The notes below the pieces were generated by a model. It was not told the DNA's origin. It did no database searches and was given only the letters and a program-made list of their open reading frames with translations. Source: Exserohilum rostratum (lineage: Eukaryota > Ascomycota > Dothideomycetes > Pleosporales > Pleosporaceae). Taken from it: 64,000 bases of DNA. Made by a program: the position numbers and the translations under genes. Every line of letters begins with the position of its first letter. Position 1 is the first letter of the stretch. The DNA is taken from NCBI GenBank assembly GCA_026367775.1, contig CP111164.1:186001-250000 (forward strand), in the 5' to 3' direction. This document shows, one piece after another, positions 35,432 to 46,289 of this stretch.

Positions 35432-37710
35432 ATTGCTCGTGTTCGTCTGTTATAGCACTACACAAGGGTAGAGATTATAACCAGCTATGGGCTAATGAAT
35501 TGGGACTAAGATGGAAGCTACTCTAGCCGCTGATTGATGTTTTTTGTGTATTAACTAGCAGCCAAAGTATTCCCTGTAATAGCTGTAATAATAGCTCTCG
35601 TGGTAGTAACTGTTGCCGGGATGGCTATGATAGGGATAATAGACAGCCGTGGTAGAAGCTGGTGGCAGGCATTGGTGCAGGCATAGAGCGAGGCTAAATA
35701 CTTTGTGCTCTCGGTCGCCTAACATGCTTGAATAAAAAACAGGTCCCATTAAAATAAAGAAGCTGCCCATAATTGGCCGTGTGCAGAGTCATGATATAGG
35801 GGCAGCAGGATTCATGCCCCAGTTCTGCTGCATGTCAATGATTTGCACGGTTCTGATAGGGCAGTTTTTATCGGAGCACGAGGTACTTAAGTGGCACAGG
35901 CAAAGGATCATCACGTGAGATCCACCTGCCAAAATCTACTTAGATTGATGCTTGACTCGTAAGAATGATCTTGATTTTTTACGTGAAGAGAAGATAGCGT
36001 GCTATTCAGCTATAATACATCTGCTAATATAACAAGCTCTCATCGCCTCTCTAGCTCACAAACGACGGTAATGATGAGACCCACTGCAGTATTCAGGGGT
36101 AATGTCTAAGCAAGGGATTTCGTATCGAACATGACCCAAATGCCCTTACGTTATGCGAGGCAAGGAAGAGAACGCATTGTCTAGGAGCAACAATAAACTG
36201 TTTTAGGGTAATGATACACAACCTTAGGGCAGACATAAACCGTCCAATAATAAGACTTCGTTAGATCTATGGTAGCGTTCTAAGACAACTACCTCGATAG
36301 CTCACAAGATCTCTGTAAGTTAATAATAGGGTTGAAATTAGCTGTAAGTCTATAGGGGGGCTATGAAACTAACCTTGTAGGTTCTTGAAACGTACTTGCG
36401 ACTTCCTAACTCCGAAAATTAGTCATAGTTACGCAATTGTAACCCAAATCCTGTAATTTCAGCGGTGGATAGCTGAAATACGTGGCATAGAGCGAGCGAG
36501 ATTAGTTTGAGCACACTACATCCGCAAATAAGAAAAAAAGAAAATACCAAAATAACATGGAGTGTAAGATATGGCATAGAGCTAGACAGAAAAGTGGGTA
36601 TGCCAACCATATGGAGGCATTTACATGCAATTGCGGTGACATGGGAAAAGAAACTCAAAGATTCACCAGCAACTGAAGCTAGTGTCATGTGATATTGCAA
36701 ATGATACATAAGTATTAAACTTTAAGTTTTGAGGTGTATTGATGTTTTGGTACTAGTGCGCGACGTGCTTCGTAGACACATGGGTTGGTTTTCGTCTATG
36801 AAACAAACAAGAACACGGAAAATTTCAGAAGACCAGATCTTGATCAAACATCCACTGCGTATGTATCGACCGAAAATACCTCTCTAGGCTTCTATTGCAG
36901 TAGACTGCCTGAGCGCTGACCATATCAATGTGTTCGTCGAACATCAAAACAAACTAGCAATGGGGAAAGCTATGTTGGATTGCCCTCATTTAGAATTCAA
37001 GTGCGCGGTAACATAGACATATTCTTTGCATTTTCCGATACGCCTTTGTATGATAGAAAAGGTCCCACAGCTTTCTAAAAACTTCAGCCCTCTAGCTTCT
37101 GAGTAGTTAGGAAATTGAAGTAACCTTGACCTGGGCTTCTATTCTTACCCAACTTACATAGAGCAATGACAATCACACTGGCGAGCGAAACGTTGTCCAC
37201 AGTCGTGTTTTTAGGCTTCATATAAAGCTTGGCAAAGGCTATTCCTATTGGGCGTTGCTCGGTTGTAGCCGAAAAGGAATCTCGGAAAGCCGTGCATGCG
37301 CAGTCTTGGCCGGAATGTATATGTGTAAGTTCACGATGAGTCATAATGAGTAGGAGTGAGCAATGACCAACTTGTTTCAAATTGTTGGACCCCATCAAAT
37401 AATTGACAATGTGAATACTCCATATAGTAATGCTGCGTTGGGTGTTTTTATAGGAGCGTAATAACTAAGTTTTAATTGGCGAGCGTTTTGCTTTGCGCAA
37501 TCCTTCCTAACCCCTATCCACGCTTGGGTATCTCATAACATAACTACTTGCCTACTATAATTACCTGCCAACCTTGTAGTCGCTGCCACCGCCACTGCCG
37601 ATATGTATCAGAGACCACGTATCTAACTGGTCTAATTCATCGTGTCGCCTAATTTCAAGACTCTGCGACGCTCCCTTGTTTTTTTTTTTCAATTCGCACA
37701 CTCGATCAAC
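35432..37710. other. AT-rich intergenic region, possible decayed mobile DNA
   Basis: This 2.3-kb stretch between the terpene cyclase and the ABC transporter is A/T-rich with dense stop codons in all frames. No open frame has a recognisable domain. Its texture differs from the gene-rich arm to the left and resembles decayed repeat DNA, but I found no terminal repeats. The last 100 bp are the ABC-gene 5' UTR. Confidence 0.4.
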
Positions 37711-40700
37711 ATGCCTTTGGAAGAGAAAAGTAACAATGGCGAAAACGAAAAGGGCTCTCTGCACTACTTTTTCCGTGTGCATTGGCGATACTCGACCACT
37801 CTCGACCACACCTTGCGACTCGTCGGCTTCATCACTGCCATCATCTCCGGCGCTCTTCCCCCATTAATGACGCTCATCTTTGGCTCATCAGTGAATTACT
37901 TCAACGACTATGAAGAGGGTCGGAGGAGCGGGCATGACTTGTACGAAAAAATGACAGCGAACGCATTGTGGTTGCTGTACCTCTTTATCGGACGTTTGGT
38001 GCTTGTATACGTGCATTCCACCTGCTTCGGCGTTGTTGGGATACGCGTGACCAGTGCCCTACGGCTCGACTTCGTTCGGTCGCTAGTTCGCCAAGATATA
38101 TCATACATTGATTCGTGCTCTTCTGGGACGGTATCTTCTACGATTGCTAATAACGCCGATATGGTCGAGAACAGCAGCACGGAGAAAGTGGGCAGCTTGG
38201 TCCAGAATTTGTCAATGTTCATCGCTGCATTTGTTGTTGCTTTTAGTCAGCAATGGAAACTCACATTTGTGACGGCTACGACACTACCCGTTCTGTTCGC
38301 TGGTTATGCCATAACCTTTGGCCTCGACGCCAAAATAGAGACAGAGATCATGAAAATCTACAATCAGGCGGCGGGACTAGTCCAGGAAGCGCTCGGGTCG
38401 GTCCGCGTTGTAACTGCGTTCAACGCTAGTGCTAAATTGAGTCGCAAATATGATGCACCTCTAGCTAAAGCACAGACTCTTGGTTTCCGGAAAGGACCCG
38501 TCATTGGTGGTCAGTGGAGCGTCGAATTCTTCACCACTTACTGTGCTTACGCCCTGGCTTGGTTTTACGGGATCAAACTTCTAAACAGAGGCGAGGCTGG
38601 GGAGGGCGGGCAATTAATCTCGGTTTTGCTCGCTGTCCTTTTAGGAACCACTGCAGCGTCCAACGTGGCCCCCGGTTTCGGCGATTTCGCAAAAGGCTCT
38701 GCTGCTGCCCAGGGAATGTTTGCAATTATCGACCGCAAGTCCCAAATAGATGCCCTGGACGACTCTGGAAAGCAGCCATCTCAATGTGACGGCTCAATCG
38801 AACTGCGCAATGTCAGCTTTGCATATCCGTCGCGGCCCTCTGAACAGGTCTTGCGGGACGTCAATCTCACTTTCGAGGCAGGAAAAGTGACTGCTCTTGT
38901 AGGGTCATCTGGAAGTGGAAAGAGTACTACAGTGGGTTTGATCGAGCGGTGGTTCGACCCGACCTGCGGCCACATCTATCTAGATGGTCACGATATCGTG
39001 GAACTCAACCTGGGCTGGCTAAGAGGACGCATTGGTTTAGTCCAACAGGAGCCGGTGCTGTTTAGCGACACGATCTACAACAATGTGGCACACGGTCTTT
39101 ATAGGACGCCAATGGAAAACCTTCCAGAATCCGAGAAACGCGAGCTTGTTCGGCAAGCATGTCTTCAGGCATTTGCGGACGATTTCATTCAGGAGCTACC
39201 TCAAGGATACGATACCAAAGTAGGAGAAAATGGCTCACTACTGAGTGGTGGCCAAAAGCAGCGAGTCGCTATAGCTCGAAGCATCATCTCTGACCCGCAA
39301 ATTCTTTTACTGGATGAGGCTAGCTCGGCGCTAGACCCCGAAGCGGAGAGCAAAGTGCAAGCCTCTTTAGACAATGTGTCTAAGAACCGAACGACAATTG
39401 TCATTGCTCATAGGCTCGCAACTGTTAAGAAGGCCGACAAGATTGTCGTGCTGAACCAGGGGCAAGTCGTTGAACAGGGCACCCATAACCAGTTGCTTGA
39501 CAAAAGGGATGCATACTACGAGCTCGTCAATGCACAAGCATTACACACTGGCTCCCAAGACCTCCCAAGACCTTTGGATATTTCTGCTTTAGCGGCATCT
39601 GTCGGAGACAGGCTATTTTCGAGAGATGTAGGCGAGTCTGGACCGGTGGTGGCTGAGCAAGATGATGACAAGGATAAAGACAAAACCGCACAGGAAGATC
39701 AAGATGTCTCACGAAAACTTTCTTTGGTCAATGTCCTTTGTACCATCTTCAGACAACAGCGAGCATCATGGCCACTCTTTTTCTTCGGCATTCTCTCTTC
39801 TACCATTGGCGGCGGTATGTTTCCCGGCCAAGCTATCCTATTTGGATACAGCATACCGACACTCCAGATACCGCCTAGTGACTACCTTGTCAGCCGAGGA
39901 AGCTTCTGGGCGTTGATGTATTTTTTCTTCAGTCTCGGTATTCTCGTTTGCTACCTCGGGGTCGGTTTCTTTTGGACTATGGCTTCTAGCCATGCATCAC
40001 GTTTCTACCGTCGCGAGTATCTCGACGCAATGCTACGTCAAGATGTGGCCTTCTTCGATGTGCGAGGGCATGGGGCTGCAGAAATGACGAGTCGGCTGTC
40101 CCTGCACCCTGAGGCCATCCGAAATATGGTCAATACTAACATGGCCCTGATTATCATCATCTTTGTTGATGTCATCTCGACCTCGATATTAGCCATAGCT
40201 GTTGCTTGGAAATTCGGTTTGGTCATCGTAACCGCGGGCATGCCCACACTTTTCTGTGCGGGATACTTTCGCTTGCGCCTCGAGATGGCGAACCATGACC
40301 GCCTAAAGGATATGTATCTGGAATGTGCCCGCTTCGCGACCGAAGCTGTGAGCTCAATTCGCACTGTTTCTAGCTTGACACTCGAGCACAAGGTGATTGA
40401 CTCCTTCCAATCGCGCCTCGATGAGTGCTCACGAAGAGAACTGCGCAGCAAGATGGTAACGATGCTGGTCCATGCCTTTGCTGAAAGCATCAATCTTGCT
40501 GTGACCAGCTTAGCATTCTGGTATGGAGGCAAGCTACTCTCGCAAAGCGAATACGATCTGCGCGATTTCTTCATCGCATTCATGGCTGTTCTTGTGGGGT
40601 CGCAGACTGCAGGCATTCTTTTCGGATACTCTTCTGATGTCTCCAAAGCGCATGCGGCAGCGAATCACATCATTGCTTTGCAAGAGTCTAGACCCCCAAT

Positions 40701-41517
40701 CAACTCCTCAACTGGTATCAAAACTTCCATGATGGGATCTGAAAAGGCTCCAGTCATTGAGTTTCGGGACGTCACTTTTGCATACGCGAGTAGACCTAAC
40801 CACAACGTCCTGAAAGGCTTGAATCTCGGCATACAAAAAGGTCAATCAATCGGCATAGTGGGCGCTTCAGGCAGTGGCAAGAGTACCATTATCGCTCTAC
40901 TAGAGCGTTTCTACGACATAACCTCAGGTCAGCTTCTGGTAGGAGGCACACCGCTCTCACAGCTAGACGTGCATCACCATCGTTCCAACATTGGCTTGGT
41001 ATCACAGGATACAATGTTGTTGCAAGGAACTATACGCGAGAATGTCCTTCTTGGTCTCCAAGACGACGAGGAAGATGGAGCTACTGCCGACGAACGCGTA
41101 GAACGCGCTTGTCGATTGGCAAACATGCACGATTTCATTCTCAGTCTCCCTCAAGGCTACTCCACTGACGTCGGAAATCGGGGTGTAGCGCTCAGCGGTG
41201 GCCAAAGGCAGCGTCTAGCGATTGCACGGGCGCTGATCCGCGAGCCAGCTCTGCTATTATTTGATGAAGCAACCAGCGCTTTGGATACGGCGAATGAGGC
41301 GCTGGTACAGCAATCCATCGAGTCAGTTGCGAGGGAAAGGCCGGAGACTACTATGGTTTCGGTTGCGCACCGGTTGTCGACGATCAAAAGATGTGACTGC
41401 ATCTTTGTACTGCACAATGGACAGGTAGATGAGCAGGGAACGCATGAGGAGCTTGTTGCAAGGAGGGGCAGGTATCATGCTATGGTATTAGCACAGTCAC
41501 TGGACCGAGCCACATGA
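37711..41517 (+). CDS. full-size ABC-B multidrug transporter (MDR/P-glycoprotein type)
   Basis: An intronless 1268-residue frame has the order TMD1-NBD1-TMD2-NBD2. NBD1 carries Walker A GSSGSGKST (about 398), the signature LSGGQKQR (about 511) and Walker B ILLLDEASSALD. NBD2 carries GASGSGKST (about 1050), LSGGQRQR (about 1161) and LLLFDEATSALD. Both switch His residues are visible (VIAHRLATVK and SVAHRLSTIK). Every catalytic element is present in both halves, so an active exporter is likely. I chose ATG 37711 (CAACATGCC context); the frame upstream of it begins without an ATG. Such pumps export xenobiotics or self-made metabolites. It lies between the terpene cyclase and the nitrilase pair, which fits either protection or efflux of a product; the substrate is unknown. 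Confidence 0.93.
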   Translation: MPLEEKSNNGENEKGSLHYFFRVHWRYSTTLDHTLRLVGFITAIISGALPPLMTLIFGSSVNYFNDYEEGRRSGHDLYEKMTANALWLLYLFIGRLVLVYVHSTCFGVVGIRVTSALRLDFVRSLVRQDISYIDSCSSGTVSSTIANNADMVENSSTEKVGSLVQNLSMFIAAFVVAFSQQWKLTFVTATTLPVLFAGYAITFGLDAKIETEIMKIYNQAAGLVQEALGSVRVVTAFNASAKLSRKYDAPLAKAQTLGFRKGPVIGGQWSVEFFTTYCAYALAWFYGIKLLNRGEAGEGGQLISVLLAVLLGTTAASNVAPGFGDFAKGSAAAQGMFAIIDRKSQIDALDDSGKQPSQCDGSIELRNVSFAYPSRPSEQVLRDVNLTFEAGKVTALVGSSGSGKSTTVGLIERWFDPTCGHIYLDGHDIVELNLGWLRGRIGLVQQEPVLFSDTIYNNVAHGLYRTPMENLPESEKRELVRQACLQAFADDFIQELPQGYDTKVGENGSLLSGGQKQRVAIARSIISDPQILLLDEASSALDPEAESKVQASLDNVSKNRTTIVIAHRLATVKKADKIVVLNQGQVVEQGTHNQLLDKRDAYYELVNAQALHTGSQDLPRPLDISALAASVGDRLFSRDVGESGPVVAEQDDDKDKDKTAQEDQDVSRKLSLVNVLCTIFRQQRASWPLFFFGILSSTIGGGMFPGQAILFGYSIPTLQIPPSDYLVSRGSFWALMYFFFSLGILVCYLGVGFFWTMASSHASRFYRREYLDAMLRQDVAFFDVRGHGAAEMTSRLSLHPEAIRNMVNTNMALIIIIFVDVISTSILAIAVAWKFGLVIVTAGMPTLFCAGYFRLRLEMANHDRLKDMYLECARFATEAVSSIRTVSSLTLEHKVIDSFQSRLDECSRRELRSKMVTMLVHAFAESINLAVTSLAFWYGGKLLSQSEYDLRDFFIAFMAVLVGSQTAGILFGYSSDVSKAHAAANHIIALQESRPPINSSTGIKTSMMGSEKAPVIEFRDVTFAYASRPNHNVLKGLNLGIQKGQSIGIVGASGSGKSTIIALLERFYDITSGQLLVGGTPLSQLDVHHHRSNIGLVSQDTMLLQGTIRENVLLGLQDDEEDGATADERVERACRLANMHDFILSLPQGYSTDVGNRGVALSGGQRQRLAIARALIREPALLLFDEATSALDTANEALVQQSIESVARERPETTMVSVAHRLSTIKRCDCIFVLHNGQVDEQGTHEELVARRGRYHAMVLAQSLDRAT

Positions 41518-41968
41518 TTTTCTGGGTCGTCACCTGAAGTTGTTGGAATAAAAGCACAGTTTGTTGTGAGTTACTCGTGGTGCGTTTGAGCGACGTGTAG
41601 CCTTCATCCCCACGATGCAAAAATACTTTCGCTTGTCGTACTTATTCTCACCCCTTTTAAGATTTCCTCTAATTTTTGACTTTATTAAATAGTTGTAATA
41701 GGAAACTAAGAAGATTCTAAGATTCGTTTATATTTTTTTGTACATAGCAGACGTGACGCCGGTTTTCAGTGATATAGATGTGTACAACTGGGCGATGAAT
41801 TACGGAAGATTATCAACCCTAGGAAGCTTGTAGCTACGTTAATCATTTTGGCTAGATAACTTGTTTTATTATTCAGACTGTAAAGATTGTGGAGGACAAG
41901 ACCATTGCCTGTAAATGATCGCACTCTCTGTAAGACAAAAATGATGTTACATCTAATCCAGAATGAAA
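41518..41968. other. convergent intergenic region
   Basis: This A/T-rich 451-bp spacer separates the stop codons of the ABC transporter and the nitrilase. I see nothing in it beyond presumed 3' UTRs. Confidence 0.5.
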
Positions 41969-43050
41969 TCAACCACTCTCTACTGCACGAACGACAGGCT
42001 TATGCTTCTCATCGACCCCAAGCCACATAAGGTCTGGCCTACTATAATGCCCAGAAACATCTATGAATGTCTTGGCCTTTGTCACCAAGCTCAGATCCAG
42101 GTCCGCAATGATGAGCTCTTCATTAGGGTTGTCGGTCTTGCTCAGTGTGCGTCCATCGGGTCCAATGACGCAAGAACTTCCTTGGTTAGGATGCCCCATA
42201 ATTAGTGAACCTGCCGTTCCCATCTGTTGAATGCCACCTTCGGAGATGACAGTGGTACAGTGAAGCACAAAGGCTTGAGACTCCATTGCATAGGTCCGAG
42301 AGACACTGCGGCAGCCTACAATTACCGTCAGCTCTGCAGCTCACTTCAAAAATCGAATGCTATTTCTCACCTTCAATAGACATGGAGTATAATCCAGGAC
42401 TGTCTTGAAAAAATCCATCGAGGGCTGGCCATGCTCCTACGTGGATCTGCTCACTTTGTGCGAAGGTGTAATACTTCAACAAAGGTTGAATATGCTCCCA
42501 GCATGAGAGGCCACCTACCCGACCGACTTCAGGTAAATCGACGACCTTGGAAAGACAAGAATTCCCGCCTGTGGCATCTCCGAATATGGTGCGCTCCATG
42601 TGCGTTGGTTTCATCTTACGACGGGCCATCTTGATCTCACCATACTCGCTGATCAAAGCTTGTGCAATGTACAAGGAATCTCCATCGCGCTCAGAGAAAC
42701 CCAGTGACACGTTAATCTTGTTCTCGGCAGCGGCAGCACAAATGCGCTTCATTTCCTCACTATCTATCTTCAAGGAGTTTTGCACGTATTTCGTTCCCAG
42801 ATCAAAATCGACTGGGCGGCTCCAGATCCAGGCAGGATATCCAGGAATCCAGCATTCTGGAAAGGTAACGAGTTTGGCTTCGGCTTCGGCAGCGTCTTTG
42901 ATGATGGTTATTGTCTTTTGGACTGTGCCCTTCAGATCGAGCCACAGAGGCTGATGCTGCGTGACCTGTCCTCATTCAATGTGCTGGCATTGCTAGCGAT
43001 TCGAACATACTAACCGCAACGCGAACAGTTGGATGCACTCTATCGCTCAT
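41969..43050 (-). CDS. nitrilase
   Basis: Three exons (43015-43050, 42371-42965, 41969-42315; introns of 49 and 55 bp) give 325 residues. The catalytic Glu lies in VTFPECWIPGYP, the Lys in RRKMKPTHMERT, and the nucleophilic Cys in GGLSCWEH. This is the true nitrilase branch of the carbon-nitrogen hydrolase superfamily, which hydrolyses nitriles to carboxylic acids plus ammonia. The tiny first exon (MSDRVHPTVRVA) joins VTQHQPLWLDL to rebuild the usual first strand. It is divergent from an aldoxime dehydratase gene 276 bp away, whose product would be its substrate. Aromatic nitriles such as phenyl- or indole-acetonitrile are plausible substrates by pathway logic only. Confidence 0.92.
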
Positions 43051-43326
43051 TGCAGCAGGTCTCTGCTCTTGTATTGATAGGAAAATCTTGTGGCGAAATA
43101 TCGCCAAGCTGACACCTATTTGCGAAGCCACTACATGGTGATCCACCCGTATTTCTTGGCTGTGTAACGATATCAGCTTGCGGGGGGATTCCGTTCCTGG
43201 CGGGGTAGGGGTGATACCGGAAATGGTCCCGCGTGAGTGAACGAGTCGCAGCTACGATCATGACGGCCCTGCTAAGAGCTTCCGACAACACGCAAACAAA
43301 ACGCATGCACGAGCGGCAGACGGTGA
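43051..43326. promoter_or_regulatory. bidirectional promoter, nitrilase / aldoxime dehydratase
   Basis: The 276 bp between the two start codons carry no other gene. The divergent layout suggests joint induction of two consecutive pathway steps. I recognise no specific operator. Confidence 0.45.
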
Positions 43327-44439
43327 ATGCCCAAGTCTGAGATAGTCATGGCAGAAGACCGTGTATTCGAACATGCGATCCCACCGCACCTACAGACCGA
43401 ACGCACGATCCCCGCAAAGACGCCAGATGGTTTTGTGCCGCCCTTTCCATCATATACTGCTCGATTTCCCAAAGAGGCGAAAGATCTCGTAATGGCCATC
43501 ATGGGAGTTCAGCACAAAGACAAAATCGATCCCCAGGGACCTGCCTACCAGAAGCTGGTCTCATTTGTCGAGGAGGGATCTGACGAGTTCAAGCCAAAGT
43601 ACTGGGAAGCTGCGGCAGTTACCGACAATCGAGGCTTTCGCAATCAAGTGGTAATTCCATACTGGCAGACGAAGGCAGACTTCGAGAAATGGAGAAGCGA
43701 CAGCGGCTTCGATGCATGGTGGGACGACCTGCGAGCAGAGGAGGAACGAGGGTGGTTTATGGAAGTATTTCTCCCAACCTTTGACCGATTCGAGACTGTC
43801 TTCTCCGACAATATAGTGCCGGAAGGTGCAGCTCATATGCGCTCCTCGGTATCAGGCGAGATACAACAACACTTCTATTGGGGTTCGATGCGGGACAGAC
43901 TCGCAGCAGCGCAAACTGACCACCTTGTTGGTAAGCCCGCTTTCCCCAAGCCATCTACCGACCGATTCAAGGAAAGCGAAACAAGAAAGCAGCGTATTAC
44001 AGTGCCAGGCAGAGAGAACCTCGCTGTCATCAGGAGTGGTCAAGACTGGTCCAATACGAATCCGCGTGAACGCAAACTCTACCTCGAGACCATGCACCCT
44101 ACGCTCATTAAGGGTATGGAGTTTTTGAGAGACAAAGGCGAAGAGGTCGGCTGCATCAGCAATTGCTTCATGGACTGCATACACAAGACTTCGCCCGAGC
44201 AGAACACTGAGCGCACCTTTGGCCTTGCATATTTTGACGATCTCAAGTCGCTTGAAGGCTGGAGCAAACAGCACAAAACACATCTCGACATCTTTGGTCG
44301 ATTCTTCCAGTACGCGTCAGAGTTGCAGAGCAACGTATCACTACGACTATTTCATGAAGTCATGGTCGTCAAGCCTGAACAGCAGTTCTTCGAGTATATC
44401 GGTTGCCATGACACTACGGGAATGCTGGCTTCTGTCTAG
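43327..44439 (+). CDS. aldoxime dehydratase (haem-containing dehydratase family)
   Basis: A single exon encodes 370 residues of the haem-dependent aldoxime dehydratase family, which dehydrates aldoximes (for example phenylacetaldoxime) to nitriles. The family C-terminus is recognisable: GCISNCFMD, ERTFGLAYFDDLKSLEGW, HKTHLDIFGRFFQ, LRLFHEVMVV and FFEYIGCHDTTGML. By family comparison the His of KTHLDIF should be the proximal haem ligand and the His of LFHEV the catalytic base; I assign these from memory of bacterial enzymes and am only fairly sure. No targeting signal is obvious, so it is probably cytosolic. Start 43327 is used; a second in-frame ATG at 43348 has better context (GTCATGGCA). 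It pairs with the divergent nitrilase. Confidence 0.88.
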   Translation: MPKSEIVMAEDRVFEHAIPPHLQTERTIPAKTPDGFVPPFPSYTARFPKEAKDLVMAIMGVQHKDKIDPQGPAYQKLVSFVEEGSDEFKPKYWEAAAVTDNRGFRNQVVIPYWQTKADFEKWRSDSGFDAWWDDLRAEEERGWFMEVFLPTFDRFETVFSDNIVPEGAAHMRSSVSGEIQQHFYWGSMRDRLAAAQTDHLVGKPAFPKPSTDRFKESETRKQRITVPGRENLAVIRSGQDWSNTNPRERKLYLETMHPTLIKGMEFLRDKGEEVGCISNCFMDCIHKTSPEQNTERTFGLAYFDDLKSLEGWSKQHKTHLDIFGRFFQYASELQSNVSLRLFHEVMVVKPEQQFFEYIGCHDTTGMLASV

Positions 44440-44752
44440 AACAAATTGTATTGACTAACACATAGTTCAAAAGGAGAGGAGGAACAAATTGTCGCAGGGA
44501 GAGTCATTCAAGCCTCAGAAATCACATCCTGTGTTTCTTGGACGCTGGGAGTGGATGATGGTGTTCTTCTAGGGCTGGCGTGACAGCGGGATTCATGGAG
44601 AGGGTTCTAGTTTGTTTTAAAAGCAAAGAGAGACTAGGGGGGGTAATATTACAAAATGGTCTCATATCTAATCAGGGATGGTATAGTATACGTAGGGGGT
44701 ACAATCAAAGGCGTCCATTCATGGTGGAAATGTATATTTACTACGATCTACC
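44440..44752. other. convergent intergenic region
   Basis: This spacer lies between the stop codons of the aldoxime dehydratase and the DUF6601 gene. It holds no gene. Confidence 0.5.
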
Positions 44753-45709
44753 TTAACAAACTACTGGTGCAGACCTAGCAGCCATTCTCCTACAGTTTAC
44801 TGCTTTGTCATTTGCCCAAGCCGTTGACAAGTGATAGAAGAACAGACCAAACCATACAAAAAAGACAACAGCTAAACTTGCCACAACAGAAACCAGGGAC
44901 GTTATAGTGAACCGGAATGAAGTTCTTTGAAAAGTTGTGTTGTTCTGGAGTGTTGAAGTCGCAAGGCCGACCTGCAGTGCTGATAAAATCACAGTGAGGA
45001 TAGCAAACACGGCTAGCACCCACTTAAAATGGCGGTCGAAGAAAGCCCCGCACCAAGTAGATTGACTTTGGTACCCTTTGATGAGGTTAAGACGTGAATG
45101 TGCAGGTGGAAGGATTCTGTATATAGTGTTAAGTCGGGTTAATCGTAACTCGCCGTATTCGTATCGTTTATTAATGCCGCTCAGCGTCTCGCAATTGACG
45201 TTATCAAGAAAAGAATCTATAAATTCCACCCAGTTGAACCATTCTATGTGGTGAGGAAGTAGCCCTGTTTCTTTTGCGATGTTGAGATCGCTCTTATGCC
45301 GTACAAGCCATGCATAAGAAAGTAGCAAACCACAAGCAGCTTTATACAACTCTTCGTCCAAGCATAGGTAGTTATCCCACAATTCCCAGTCAAGTAGGAA
45401 ATCAGGTAATGGCTTAACGAAGATTTGGTTTTCAAACCACACCAAATGCTCGTCAGGGTTCTCAGTAATCAAGATAGTGCGTCCAAGCAACCTTTGCCGA
45501 TGCAAAGGTCGCGCAGATGTTGGGCGTCCTGCAAGCCAAAGGCGATGGTGGATGTCGTTGAGTCTCGGTGTTCTCAGCTCAGTGGCCAGGTGATTAAACG
45601 GCTCCTCATTTGTTTTCGTTGAGTGTATCTCTCGGAAAGCTGTCGCATTTTGTACTACTCGAAGCCCAATAGAAGCTCGAGTAATAGTTACTAAGGGGCT
45701 GGATCTCAA
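44753..45709 (-). CDS. DUF6601-type fungal membrane protein
   Basis: One exon encodes 318 residues. After a 55-residue variable N-terminus comes the block HRLWLAGRPTSARPLH, then HLVWFENQIFVKPLPDFLL and LLLSYAWLVRHKSDLNIA, and later YEYGELRLTRLNTIYR. Near the end are two hydrophobic helices: the first in WVLAVFAILTVILSALQVGLA, the second in TSLVSVVASLAVVFFVWFGLFF. This matches the fungal-specific DUF6601 family as I remember it; the family has no known function. The sequence suggests a soluble domain held on a membrane by a C-terminal hairpin. The exact start is uncertain, since the conserved part begins well inside the frame. Confidence 0.78.
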   Translation of the reverse strand: MRSSPLVTITRASIGLRVVQNATAFREIHSTKTNEEPFNHLATELRTPRLNDIHHRLWLAGRPTSARPLHRQRLLGRTILITENPDEHLVWFENQIFVKPLPDFLLDWELWDNYLCLDEELYKAACGLLLSYAWLVRHKSDLNIAKETGLLPHHIEWFNWVEFIDSFLDNVNCETLSGINKRYEYGELRLTRLNTIYRILPPAHSRLNLIKGYQSQSTWCGAFFDRHFKWVLAVFAILTVILSALQVGLATSTLQNNTTFQRTSFRFTITSLVSVVASLAVVFFVWFGLFFYHLSTAWANDKAVNCRRMAARSAPVVC

Positions 45710-46289
45710 TATTGGTGGCTTGATATATCCATGGGCAGTATGCCTAAGAAGCTGATATCAGCCTGAGCCAATCATGTTATCAAATACCCTACTCACTGCG
45801 TCTTATGACTGTCGATTGAAGAGGAACTCATGACAGATGTAGTGCATATGTGGTACGATCGTTAAAGAAAGTGCATGGACTAAGTACGAGACCTTTATGT
45901 CTAAACCAAAAGAGGGCCTGAGCGCTTGAATCCTTCAGAACACCATAGGCAATGAAGTATTGATATGGAATATTCCTTGCGATAGATGGACACGAGTCAT
46001 AGACTGCCACGTCTACAGTATGAGCGCCACTATCTCAAGGCTGGGGCAAAATATGCTCAGTTCGCGGGGTAGCGCATGAGAAGGATTGTATGCGCCTAAC
46101 CCTGAATTTTATTGGATGCAAATCCTACAAGGCTGGAATTGATGGAGGAGCGCCCAGCCACGCCTCATCAACGCGCTCTGTTCATTATGATATCTAGGGC
46201 TCGAGATGCCCTAACTACAGCCGAAGTAAACATTCACATCATCTGAATTCATCTTTTTGGTCAAACTTCTGAATTATTGCGTGGTAATT
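45710..46289. other. divergent intergenic region
   Basis: This 580-bp spacer lies between the starts of the DUF6601 gene and the SesB-like gene. It is A/T-rich, with only short frames of no recognisable content, and should hold both promoters. Confidence 0.45.

Noticed and set aside
37084..37398. A minus-strand frame of 104 codons in AT-rich DNA
   Set aside because: No domain, signal peptide or Cys pattern that would support a small secreted protein.
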